Source of the DNA: Anaerovibrio slackiae
GTDB lineage: Bacteria > Bacillota > Negativicutes > Selenomonadales > Selenomonadaceae
Length of the DNA: 50,050 nt
Assembly (NCBI RefSeq): GCF_009695585.1
Contig: NZ_VUNR01000019.1
Span: forward strand, 1-50,050
Reading direction: 5' to 3'
In this document: positions 1 to 6,894 of the stretch, in pieces
Numbering within the stretch: position 1 is the first letter of the stretch
How the letters are laid out: each line of letters starts with the position of its first letter
Translations under genes and position numbers: made by a program
Notes under the pieces: generated by a model
Database searches by the model: none
What the model saw: only the letters and a program-made list of their open reading frames with translations
What the model was told of the DNA's origin: nothing

Positions 1-75
1 GGATATCTTTCGCCAGATGACTTCGAAAAACTTTACAATGCGAGCGTTGCTAGAGAATCACTATTGGTAAGCTGA
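1..75 (+). CDS. C-terminal end of an IS3-like transposase (partial)
   Basis: The first 24 codons, open from the window edge to a TGA, read GYLSPDDFEKLYNASVARES and four more residues. This Y-L-S-P-x-x-F/Y-E pattern is typical of the extreme C-terminus of IS3-family OrfB (DDE) transposases. The catalytic part lies outside the window, so the family call rests on a short tail. It is followed by non-coding DNA that could be the right end of the element. Confidence 0.5.
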   Translation, partial: GYLSPDDFEKLYNASVARESLLVS

Positions 76-127
76 AAATAATTAAAATTTCTCATTTTAT
101 GTTGTACTAAATCTTGACATAGGACCA
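1..127 (+). mobile_element. Probable right end of an IS3-family insertion sequence
   Basis: About 50 bases follow the transposase stop and end at a ...GGACCA sequence (122-127). On the opposite strand this end begins TGGTCCTATGTCAAGATTTA, and IS3-family elements usually begin TG and end CA. The left end is outside the window, so the inverted repeat and target duplication cannot be confirmed. The first conserved plasmid promoter starts 18 bases further on and appears intact. Confidence 0.35.
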
Positions 128-145
128 TACAATACCACCTAAAAA

Positions 146-188
146 TGCGACAAATCTGTAATATTTTTCCTTGTTTTTGCGATATGAT
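146..188 (+). promoter_or_regulatory. Conserved TGCGACAAAT-N27-TANNNT promoter, copy 1 (pilV-like gene)
   Basis: TGCGACAAAT at 146-155 is followed by exactly 27 bases and TATGAT at 183-188. The -35 region is AT-rich with no TTGACA match. The -10 lies about 60 bases before the pilV-like ATG. The next 15 bases (ctgtaatattttt) are shared with copy 3, the promoter of the other pilin-like gene. Confidence 0.7.
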
Positions 189-251
189 GTACAGTGCAAG
201 AAGTATACAAGGTTATTATACTCTATATGACAGAAAAAGGAAGGATATGTT

Positions 252-968
252 ATGACTATAAGCAACAGAAATAAAAAATATAAGCGCAGTGGCTCAATTT
301 TAGCATCCGTTATGGTTGCTGCTATCGTTTGGATAATGATAGCCCAATCAATGTTTATCACGTTTAGTGGTCAATTCAAAATGATTTCATCCAGTAGAAC
401 AGCACTACAGGCACAGCAATATGCTGAAATAGCACTGGATAAATTGAAAAACATAAACTATGATGAATTAGATGCTTCTGGGGCGCATGGTCGCAAGAAA
501 ATTGAAGGTATATCTTCAGACGATTGGCAGGATGAAGTAACAATAGGAGCAGAGTCTACGATAGTCGGAAGTGATGATGCTAAACAGAGAATTGCAACTG
601 TGAACGTGTACAAAGTTGGCGATACGCTGCCAAGATACACGGTAGAAGTACCATTATCTTCGCAAGGAAGTAATACATCAGAACAAGATCCGGATATATT
701 CGATCCCAAAGGCGGATATTACAAATTTCCTAATGGTTTAATTATGCAGTGGGGAAATACTACTGCTTCACGCAGGGTAGATGGGAGTGAAAAAACATTA
801 TTTCCTATTCCTTTTCCACATTCAGTATTAAGTATGGCAATCATGGAGTACCGAGGTGGTGGAAGAATATCAGGTGATTTTTATTATGTTACATCATTCG
901 ATAGAAATGGTTTTTACAATGCTTTAGATAGTGGTGAATCAAGGTATTACATAGCATTAGGATACTAA
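252..968 (+). CDS. PilV-like minor pilin/tip adhesin with switchable C-terminus
   Basis: This 238-residue protein starts at an ATG with GGAAGGA upstream. Residues about 13-38 form a prepilin-like hydrophobic helix after a short basic leader (KKYKRSG then SILASVMVAAIV). A pilin-like stretch follows (LQAQQYAEIALDKL). The conserved glutamate at +5 is not obvious. Residues from about 155 (KFPNGLIMQWG) to the end resemble the receptor-binding C-termini of phage tail fibres. An alternative C-terminal cassette lies inverted directly downstream and a tyrosine recombinase follows. This is the arrangement of R64 pilV and its shufflon, where the tip protein of the thin pilus selects recipient cells. I infer a constant region of residues 1-159 and a variable region of 160-238. 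It is driven by the conserved promoter at 146-188. Confidence 0.65.
   Translation: MTISNRNKKYKRSGSILASVMVAAIVWIMIAQSMFITFSGQFKMISSSRTALQAQQYAEIALDKLKNINYDELDASGAHGRKKIEGISSDDWQDEVTIGAESTIVGSDDAKQRIATVNVYKVGDTLPRYTVEVPLSSQGSNTSEQDPDIFDPKGGYYKFPNGLIMQWGNTTASRRVDGSEKTLFPIPFPHSVLSMAIMEYRGGGRISGDFYYVTSFDRNGFYNALDSGESRYYIALGY
731..752 (+). repeat. Putative shufflon crossover site, left (in pilV-like gene)
   Basis: TAATGGTT (731-738) recurs in inverted orientation at 1426-1433. With matched spacing the two copies also share a T, a C and a terminal TGG (745, 747, 750-752 here). Both copies sit in the same reading phase (x-Asn-Gly), so exchange here keeps the frame. The identity is short, so the exact core is an inference. 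Confidence 0.45.
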
Positions 969-988
969 ACTATGAAACTATGTGCATA

Positions 989-1444
989 TTATATAATACG
1001 GATTATATAATATACTGTGTATGATGATGGTTGCACTGTCGCAGAAGCACCATAAATTGGATTTGCTTTTGAAGCATCAAAGAATATGTTTGAAATTTCA
1101 TCGCCATGCGCTCCTTGATCATGTCCTAGTTGATTATATGACGAACTTGAAGTATATAATGCACCAGATGTTGAATATACATTTTCCCACATTTTATGTG
1201 CTGAAATATGACCACTTATATTTGGAAGACCAGCTTTGATAAACTTGCCTGGCACATTACTTCCTTGTAGGAATCTATCGCGCAAATCAGGTGTACCGTT
1301 TGTGCCATCGCATAAAAACCATCCATGTGGTATTTTGTTTAGCTCACCGACATATGGCAGTATTGTCCCTATAGGGAGAGTATTATTTCCTTGCGAAGCA
1401 CCTATAATATTCCATAGAAACCAATAACCATTATATGTTATCAT
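989..1444 (-). CDS. Silent alternative C-terminal cassette for the PilV-like protein (phage tail-collar type)
   Basis: This is an open frame of 151 codons on the opposite strand to the pilV-like gene. It ends only 20 bases from that gene's stop, tail to tail. It contains a clear phage tail-collar motif: LPIGTILPYVGELNKIPHGW, then FLCDGTNGTPDLRDRFLQG. Its first codons (NGYWFLWNIIGAS) align with the variable segment of PilV (NGLIMQWGNTTAS). A stop codon lies two codons upstream of its ATG, and no convincing ribosome-binding site precedes it. I therefore read it as a silent cassette rather than a gene. Inversion between 731 and 1433 would fuse 147 cassette residues in frame to PilV residues 1-159 and give a 306-residue protein. 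Confidence 0.6.
   Translation of the reverse strand: MITYNGYWFLWNIIGASQGNNTLPIGTILPYVGELNKIPHGWFLCDGTNGTPDLRDRFLQGSNVPGKFIKAGLPNISGHISAHKMWENVYSTSGALYTSSSSYNQLGHDQGAHGDEISNIFFDASKANPIYGASATVQPSSYTVYYIIRII
1412..1433 (-). repeat. Putative shufflon crossover site, right (start of cassette)
   Basis: This is the inverted partner of the site at 731-752. TAATGGTT reads on the minus strand from 1433 to 1426 and ends in TGG at 1414-1412. The invertible segment would be roughly 690 bases. Confidence 0.45.
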
Positions 1445-1471
1445 ATTTCATGTTACTATCAATGAAATATG
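1442..1471. repeat. 10-bp inverted repeat next to the recombinase gene
   Basis: CATATTTCAT (1442-1451) and ATGAAATATG (1462-1471) are perfect inverted arms around a 10-base spacer. They lie between the silent cassette and the recombinase start. The element may bind the recombinase, act as an operator for it, or terminate cassette transcription. No second copy was found in the pilV-like gene. Confidence 0.5.
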
Positions 1472-1486
1472 AAAGGCGGTTTTGCA

Positions 1487-2467
1487 ATGTTACTAAAAGA
1501 CTACATCGTGTACTGGTATCAAACGTATAGGAGTCCGAAGCAGCAGCGTACTACGCAGATAGCTATGGAGAATTTAATCAAGAATCACATTGTTGCAAGT
1601 AAGTTAGGGGAGATGGAGCTGTCTGAGATCACAACAAGAGATATCCAGGAATTTTTGACCAATGAGTTTCTGCACGGTAAAAAGTTGAAGCTTAAAAATT
1701 TAGATTTGCGTGGTGAGCCGTTATCAGCGCATACTATTACTAAGCTCAGGCAACTGCTGATAGCTATGTTTAGGCAAGCAGTTAGGGAAGAATTTGTGAT
1801 TAAGAATGTTGCAGAAAACACGGAACCTATATCCATTCCCTGGCATGATTCGCCCATATTTACCCCGGAAATACAGCGAAAGTTTTTGGCTGCCGTTTCC
1901 GGGCATCGTTTTTATGTTGCGTATATACTGTTATTTTACTTGGGGTGTCGCAGGGGAGAAGTCTTGGGCCTGGCCTGGGATGCTGTTGATTTCAGGCATA
2001 ACACTATCAAGATACGGCAAACTCTCATCATGGAAAATGGCAGTGTTACGTTAAAGCAAACCACGAAGACGAAAAGTTCACTTAGAACCATACCAATCCC
2101 GATGGAAATAAAGGCCATGCTGGCAGAGTGGCGTAAACAACAAAGAGAAGAAAGCCGGCAACCAGGGTATAAAAATGAGTATAATTTGGTTTTTGCCAAC
2201 AAGGATGGCTCCCCTCATAATCCGGCATATTTCAGCAGAAATTTTAAGGCGATGGTGAAGAAATTGGACTTCTGTTCCGATGCATTGCATGTTCATTCTG
2301 CCAGGCATAGCTGGGCAACCAATATGGTGCAGCTTGGTATTGGCATTACGGATATACAGGCTGTTGGCGGATGGTCACGGCCAGATACGTTGCTCAATAT
2401 TTACGCACATACTGTTAAAGATAGCCAGCGCAAGGCCTTAAAAAAGCTATATAAAGAACTGACATAA
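1487..2467 (+). CDS. Tyrosine recombinase, probable shufflon invertase (Rci-like)
   Basis: This is a 326-residue phage-integrase-family enzyme. Residues 1-100 form the SAM-like N-terminal core-binding domain. The catalytic domain shows the expected residues: Arg155 (GCRRGE), His270-x-x-Arg273 (HSARHSW), Trp296 (GGWSRPDT) and the nucleophile Tyr306 (NIYAHT). ATG 1487 is preferred over the upstream in-frame ATG at 1469 because AAAGGCGG at 1472-1479 makes a well-spaced Shine-Dalgarno, and the upstream ATG lies inside an inverted repeat. It sits directly beside a pilin gene with an inverted spare C-terminus. That context points to DNA inversion rather than element integration, although an integrase role cannot be excluded from sequence alone. 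Confidence 0.75.
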   Translation: MLLKDYIVYWYQTYRSPKQQRTTQIAMENLIKNHIVASKLGEMELSEITTRDIQEFLTNEFLHGKKLKLKNLDLRGEPLSAHTITKLRQLLIAMFRQAVREEFVIKNVAENTEPISIPWHDSPIFTPEIQRKFLAAVSGHRFYVAYILLFYLGCRRGEVLGLAWDAVDFRHNTIKIRQTLIMENGSVTLKQTTKTKSSLRTIPIPMEIKAMLAEWRKQQREESRQPGYKNEYNLVFANKDGSPHNPAYFSRNFKAMVKKLDFCSDALHVHSARHSWATNMVQLGIGITDIQAVGGWSRPDTLLNIYAHTVKDSQRKALKKLYKELT

Positions 2468-2515
2468 TCATCTGGAATCATTCAAGAGGTTTCAAAGGAT
2501 TATGCTTTTTTATTT

Positions 2516-2558
2516 TGCGACAAATCAAGTTTTTAGAAATTTTCACATACTGTATTAT
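2516..2558 (+). promoter_or_regulatory. Conserved TGCGACAAAT-N27-TANNNT promoter, copy 2
   Basis: TGCGACAAAT at 2516-2525 is followed by 27 bases and TATTAT at 2553-2558. It lies about 85 bases before the ATG at 2642. The sequence after the box (caagtttttagaa) resembles copies 5 and 8. Confidence 0.7.
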
Positions 2559-2641
2559 ATGTGGCGTAGCATAGTAGCGCAGAGTAAAAATGGCAATAAC
2601 AAATTCAATCTCATAATGGCATGTTAAAGGAGAAAGAAAAA

Positions 2642-3127
2642 ATGAAACGTGAATGTATAACAAGTGTGTTTATTGAATTTTCAGTAAGGCCTACACTAAA
2701 GGCTTTTTTTGACAGCATAGTGCAGGCATCTGATAGCGAGGGGCGCGTGGCAGAGCCATCCGACCATAATTTTTACAAATGCTATGAGATGCAGCCTAAA
2801 CAAGCTGATGGCTGGATTATTTTGAAGAACATGGGTTATAGTGAGGAATTTCTTAACGAGGTAGAGGAAAAGCTGACAGATGGAACGTTGCATACCAACC
2901 TGACCAATGCTGCTTATCATGACAAGGTATTGCCTGGTATAGCTTTGGAGTTTTCGACAGTGGGAACTTCCGCAGATCCCTTTGTTAAGCTGGCTATGGC
3001 AGCACATAGGATATGGAATACTGAAGCACGGGTTGAGTCTGTCAGCTATGATGGCTATTATTACATGGCTGGCAATGATTTTGAGGCAATGTGGCAGCAT
3101 TATGACGATCCTACGCCGGAGCAGTAA
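2642..3127 (+). CDS. Unknown protein; probable 5' part of a gene split by an in-frame TAA
   Basis: The 161-residue product is not recognised. It is soluble and acidic, with no signal peptide or membrane segment. ATG 2642 is chosen because AAAGGAG (2626-2632) sits 9 bases upstream; an earlier in-frame ATG at 2621 overlaps that site. The frame continues open past the TAA at 3125-3127 straight into the ATG at 3170, which has no Shine-Dalgarno of its own. The two ORFs probably descend from one 644-codon gene. The CAG before the TAA and the polar sequence around it make a former CAA codon plausible. Programmed readthrough is the alternative. It is the first gene behind conserved promoter copy 2, so it belongs to the putative conjugation regulon. 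Confidence 0.7.
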   Translation: MKRECITSVFIEFSVRPTLKAFFDSIVQASDSEGRVAEPSDHNFYKCYEMQPKQADGWIILKNMGYSEEFLNEVEEKLTDGTLHTNLTNAAYHDKVLPGIALEFSTVGTSADPFVKLAMAAHRIWNTEARVESVSYDGYYYMAGNDFEAMWQHYDDPTPEQ

Positions 3128-3169
3128 TCTGAGCTAAAAACCATTGCCAAAGAATCGGTCAAGCCTGCC

Positions 3170-4576
3170 ATGTATGATCCGCTCAGTGAAGAAAACAGGT
3201 TGCTGCAAACAGCGGCTATCATGAACTTGCACAGAATGTCCGAAGTGGACAAGATTTTTTATGACTGGCTGAATTTTCAGGAAGAAGATTTTATCCATCT
3301 CAGAGAATGTTTGAAGCCGGATTTTATGAAATATAAGCAGGATGATTCGCCGGAGTATTGCGGATATTTATATGCCAATGATGCACTAATCAAATTTTGT
3401 GCGGCATATAGCGGAGATGCTCAGGAGCCGTTATTCAGTGTGGATATTTTATTGCCGGAGGTTACAGGCTATTATGGTGAAAAGGATGAAGTTGATACTA
3501 ATTACGATGCAGACAGCCTTATCACGCAGCTTGAAAAGTGTTTTTCTGCGAAGCAGCTTATTAATGGTGAAATCACATACGAGGAGTTTAAAGCAGGTGT
3601 AGAAAGAGCAATTACTGAGACTCATGCCGGTCTTCTGCAAAATAAGCATGACTTAAGCGTAGGAGATCGTCAGACACTGGATGCGCTGGATAGCGATTAT
3701 CGCTTTTGGCAGAAAGAAGCTATTAAAGAGCACATGGATATAGTTATTGATCACTTGGCCTGGAAATCAGAACCAGATGTAATGCAAAATTTATATCCAT
3801 CGGGAGAAGCCAGGCACAAGCAGTTACAGCTCCTGGATAAAAAATATCCAGGCACTCATATACCAGCCAGCTACATAGGGGAGCGTTTTGCGGTTATGGC
3901 TTCTACAAATATGCAGAGCAAATTATTGGGAAATACGTTATATTCATTTGATAATCCCCAAACAATACTGTCTGAGCAAAATCCTGATTGGAAATTCGAT
4001 TTTGAGTGCGGGCTTGATGAGATGAAGAATATACAAAAATCTTATAAAGCTGGTGTTTTTAGAAATTTAGGTGTTCATGAAGATAAAAATAAAGGAACAA
4101 CATCATATCTTACCGTATGTACTAATTATAAATGGCAATATCCACATAAATTTGAAGTATATCCTGCTAAAAGTATATTATTAGGGCCGGATTTGAGAAG
4201 TTTGGCTGATATAGAGACGGCATTTGGTAAAGATTATTTTTCGATAAAAGATATACATAACCATGATTATGAGATAGAGATATTTCACAACCGATATGCA
4301 GCTTATTATAATACATGTTCTACGCACTTTTCCACCAAGGATAGTCTGCCAGATGCCTATGAAGACCATGATGCAGCTGCCTCGCAAGTGGTACGGGACA
4401 TGCTGGTTGAAGGGAAAAGCCTGGAATATTGCATGGATATGGTAATGAACTGTTCACCTATTGCCATATCAAGACAGGAACTGTGTGAAGATTATGCTTT
4501 GCGGATAGTGCAGAAGGGCAGGCAGATGGCTGAAGAAAAGTCTTTAGAAAATCACCACATGGCAAATCAGCGATAA
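3170..4576 (+). CDS. Unknown protein with C-terminal helical 'SP' module; probable 3' part of split gene
   Basis: This 468-codon frame is in phase with the preceding gene and is separated from it by one TAA plus 14 sense codons. No ribosome-binding site precedes its ATG, so it may depend on readthrough or be a pseudogene fragment. The bulk of the protein is not recognised. Its C-terminus (about residues 408-450) carries a helical module of the form hydrophobic-ML-x-x-G-x-S-x-x-x-hydrophobic-(9)-CSPIA...YALRIV. The same module recurs several times in the proteins encoded at 17515 and 21557 inside the transfer operon. That recurrence suggests a shared binding partner. The gene is followed by two 19-bp palindromes and a terminator. 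Confidence 0.65.
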   Translation: MYDPLSEENRLLQTAAIMNLHRMSEVDKIFYDWLNFQEEDFIHLRECLKPDFMKYKQDDSPEYCGYLYANDALIKFCAAYSGDAQEPLFSVDILLPEVTGYYGEKDEVDTNYDADSLITQLEKCFSAKQLINGEITYEEFKAGVERAITETHAGLLQNKHDLSVGDRQTLDALDSDYRFWQKEAIKEHMDIVIDHLAWKSEPDVMQNLYPSGEARHKQLQLLDKKYPGTHIPASYIGERFAVMASTNMQSKLLGNTLYSFDNPQTILSEQNPDWKFDFECGLDEMKNIQKSYKAGVFRNLGVHEDKNKGTTSYLTVCTNYKWQYPHKFEVYPAKSILLGPDLRSLADIETAFGKDYFSIKDIHNHDYEIEIFHNRYAAYYNTCSTHFSTKDSLPDAYEDHDAAASQVVRDMLVEGKSLEYCMDMVMNCSPIAISRQELCEDYALRIVQKGRQMAEEKSLENHHMANQR

Positions 4577-4589
4577 TTAAAACATATAA

Positions 4590-4635
4590 TCTGTTCAATT
4601 TGGACAGAACGAATGAGTTGTCCAAATTGAACAGA
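4590..4635. repeat. Pair of 19-bp TCTGTYCAA palindromes, 27-bp pitch
   Basis: TCTGTTCAATTTGGACAGA lies at 4590-4608 and GTTGTCCAAATTGAACAGA at 4617-4635. Their centres are 27 bases apart, the same pitch as in the cluster at 21382-21530. They lie between a stop codon and a terminator, 70-115 bases upstream of conserved promoter copy 3. Confidence 0.7.
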
Positions 4636-4661
4636 ACAAATTTTTGCAACTTTATACACAT

Positions 4662-4692
4662 AAGGCCACTTTTTATTAGAGTGGTCTTTTTC
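4662..4692 (+). terminator. Rho-independent terminator
   Basis: The stem AAGGCCACT / AGTGGTCTT (one G-T pair) is followed by a run of T. It ends the operon from 2642 before promoter copy 3. Confidence 0.75.
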
Positions 4693-4704
4693 ATTGTCAA
4701 AAAA

Positions 4705-4747
4705 TGCGACAAATCTGTAATATTTTTTGCTTTTTTTCCTATAAGAT
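4705..4747 (+). promoter_or_regulatory. Conserved TGCGACAAAT-N27-TANNNT promoter, copy 3 (pilin-virB8-virB11 operon)
   Basis: TGCGACAAAT at 4705-4714 is followed by 27 bases and TAAGAT at 4742-4747. It is nearly identical to copy 1 around the box. It is the only promoter seen before the genes from 4821 to the end of virB11, which are tightly packed. Confidence 0.7.
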
Positions 4748-4820
4748 AGTTTTAGAGATTTTATAGGTTATAGGTGTTAAAGATTTGTATATCAAGATGG
4801 AAAGGATTTTGTGAATGTGA

Positions 4821-5273
4821 ATGAATAGGCAAAATAAAAAAATAATGAAGGCACCTGGGGTTCTTATGACAAGCACAGTGATATATGCAGTCATGTGCAT
4901 AGTGCTGTTTGCTGGAGGTGTTTCTATTGGCTATCAGTTTGTGGAGAATTACAAAAAAGATCTGTTGATACATCAATGTGATGTAATAGACAGGTCACTG
5001 GCAATGTATTCCAAGATGCACAAGGCTGTACGGACAGATTCTGTGCAGATTGATGATGAAAAAGGAATTACATACAGCCATACGCATATTTTCCCGGAAT
5101 CATTGGAGCAGCTGGGAATAATTCAGGATGAGCAGGGGTATTTTTCCAAGGAAATAGATTTTTCTCAGTTTACTTACTCAGTGAAGAAAAATCCTAATGG
5201 CAGCATGACATATAAATTGGGGGTGACATTACCAGATGGTAAATTTTATACAAGTCCGCAAAGCAATAAATGA
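4821..5273 (+). CDS. Pilin-like (pseudopilin-like) membrane protein
   Basis: The 150-residue protein has a basic N-terminus and a single hydrophobic segment at about residues 15-38. It continues with an amphipathic helix (CDVIDRSLAMYSKMHKAV). A short globular C-terminus (FPESLEQLG, then NPNGSMTYKLGVTLPDGKFY) resembles the type IV pilin/GspG fold. It is the first gene of the operon leading to virB8-virB11 and shares its promoter type with the pilV-like gene. This fits a structural or minor subunit of a pilus. The classic glycine/+5 glutamate prepilin cleavage site is not evident, so a bitopic T4SS accessory protein is possible. AAAGG lies about 15 bases before the ATG, which is a weak start signal. 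Confidence 0.5.
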   Translation: MNRQNKKIMKAPGVLMTSTVIYAVMCIVLFAGGVSIGYQFVENYKKDLLIHQCDVIDRSLAMYSKMHKAVRTDSVQIDDEKGITYSHTHIFPESLEQLGIIQDEQGYFSKEIDFSQFTYSVKKNPNGSMTYKLGVTLPDGKFYTSPQSNK

Positions 5274-6138
5274 TTTTACGCATGAGCATCCGAAGGTATG
5301 CAGCTTGCTGCTGTATTTGATTTTGCTGGTTGTTTGTTCTCCAGCATTTATATTTGGCGCATCAATAATAGACCCTGCTGTACCGTCTGCTGGTTTTCTG
5401 TGGTTATTGGCGATGCTGCTCTTTATAAATATGGTCACAGAAGATTTGCAAACGAAGCAGATAGATATTCGCAAAGCGGTCGTATTGATTATCTTATTGC
5501 TTAGTGTTTCGCAATATGGTTTTTTAGCATCTGTTGCCTTATTTGCATTTTATGTGCTATCGCTTCATTTTATCAACTTAGCATTGCTATTGGTCAATTT
5601 TCTTGCCTCGGATGTTAAGAATATAACAAATCATGTCAAGTCATTTTTTACTAAGGATGGGGGTGAAAATGACATAGATGAAACATTAGAGTTGCCATTT
5701 TTACCTATTATGGCGGTGTCAATGGCAATCTATAGCGGTGCGGTTTTATATTTTTATTCTGTTGGAGCTGCTGAGATATATGTGCCTCTTATGGAAATTC
5801 ATCATACGATAGGTGATTTTTCAAGCAAAATATTAAACGTAAACTGGCGATGGGTATCAGTGGTTCAGTGTGTGATAGTGTTTATTCTCTTATGCTACGT
5901 ATATCACAAAATGGTGGAGAATTTATTACAATCAGAGTTTTACAAAGGAACAAAGTTCCAGGAGCTACAGGGATTTATCGCTCCCTGGGATTTATTCCTG
6001 GTAGCGGCCTTTATGGTGGTTTTCAATATGTTTAACATGCAATTTATAATATGCATCGGTTTTTCATTAAGTGGATTTATTAAATTTGTCTACGAATCTT
6101 ACCGGGAATTTAGGAAAGGGGATAAATTATGTCAATAA
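5236..6138 (+). CDS. Polytopic membrane protein of unknown function
   Basis: The 300-residue protein has about seven hydrophobic segments (about residues 22-45, 52-66, 80-100, 102-125, 150-175, 208-226 and 250-280). A hydrophilic loop with DGGENDIDE sits in the middle. It overlaps the preceding pilin-like gene by 38 bases and the next gene (virB8) by 10, so the three are translationally coupled. A TEDLQTKQID stretch after the second segment vaguely recalls the first aspartate motif of prepilin peptidases (A24). That would suit a gene next to a pilin, but the second motif GxGD is not convincing. I leave the function open; the call as a real gene is firm. Confidence 0.6.
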   Translation: MVNFIQVRKAINDFTHEHPKVCSLLLYLILLVVCSPAFIFGASIIDPAVPSAGFLWLLAMLLFINMVTEDLQTKQIDIRKAVVLIILLLSVSQYGFLASVALFAFYVLSLHFINLALLLVNFLASDVKNITNHVKSFFTKDGGENDIDETLELPFLPIMAVSMAIYSGAVLYFYSVGAAEIYVPLMEIHHTIGDFSSKILNVNWRWVSVVQCVIVFILLCYVYHKMVENLLQSEFYKGTKFQELQGFIAPWDLFLVAAFMVVFNMFNMQFIICIGFSLSGFIKFVYESYREFRKGDKLCQ

Positions 6139-6881
6139 GTTTGTTTAATCAGCAAGAGAAGTTTAACACGGAGCAGCATAAAAATCCGGCTACCCCGGCA
6201 GAACGGGCAGAAGCTGTATGGGACAGGCGCATAGGCTCTGCCGTGGTTCAAGCGTATAACTGGCGCAGGATTTCCCTGGGGTTGATTGTTGTCTGCATCG
6301 TCCTGGCAGCAGGCCTGGTATGGCAGTCCATGAAAACAACTGTAATTCCTTACGTAGTCACTGTAAATGAGACTACAGGAGAGATTAAGAAGGCCGGAGC
6401 TTTTGTGGAGGCTGATTATACTCCGCAGGAAGCGGAAATCAAGTACTTCATCGCTGAGTTCGTGAAAAACGCACGTAGCATGGGATATGACCCGGTGGTA
6501 TATGCCAAGCAGCAGGAAAAGGCTATGGCGTATATGACACAGGAGGCAGCTCAGAGGTATCAAAATAAGTACAGTGCACAGCAGCAAAAAGTGGGTAAGA
6601 GCCTGATAACAATCAAGAACATATCTGTTCAGAAGGTGCCAGAATCCCAGGCATCTTTCCTGGTACGTTGGATTGAGGAGGAAGTGGATGTATCAACTTC
6701 CTCGTACAAGGATGTACCGATGTCAGGCACTTTTAGTTACACTATGCTGCCGGTGAAAGAGGAAAACATCCTGAATAATCCGCTGGGCATTTATATTACC
6801 GGGTTTGATTTCATACAGGATATATCTTCAGTAAACAATAACGGCAATCAGGCAGTGAAAAATATCAATAACAAGAATTAA
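6129..6881 (+). CDS. trbF: VirB8/TrbF-like inner-membrane T4SS protein
   Basis: The 250-residue bitopic protein has a cytoplasmic N-terminus of about 45 residues with AVWDRRIGSAVVQAYNWR, a signature of the TrbF branch of VirB8. One transmembrane helix follows at about 48-66, then a periplasmic NTF2-like domain beginning with IPYVVTVNETTGE. NPLGIYITGFDF near residue 220 is also typical of TrbF. In known systems VirB8 dimers link the inner-membrane complex to the core. The gene overlaps the upstream membrane-protein gene and lies 13 bases before virB9. A weakly conserved tail (residues 230-250) is Asn-rich. Confidence 0.9.
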   Translation: MSISLFNQQEKFNTEQHKNPATPAERAEAVWDRRIGSAVVQAYNWRRISLGLIVVCIVLAAGLVWQSMKTTVIPYVVTVNETTGEIKKAGAFVEADYTPQEAEIKYFIAEFVKNARSMGYDPVVYAKQQEKAMAYMTQEAAQRYQNKYSAQQQKVGKSLITIKNISVQKVPESQASFLVRWIEEEVDVSTSSYKDVPMSGTFSYTMLPVKEENILNNPLGIYITGFDFIQDISSVNNNGNQAVKNINNKN

Positions 6882-6894
6882 GGAGCAGAAGAAC

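Noticed and set aside
1469-2467. Integrase of an ICE with an att site here
   Set aside because: No tRNA or att-like direct repeat is seen nearby, and the inverted cassette beside a pilin gene fits a DNA invertase better. Not fully excluded.
5236-6138. Prepilin peptidase
   Set aside because: Position next to a pilin gene and a DLQTKQID stretch hint at it, but a clear GxGD second motif is missing, so the function was left open.
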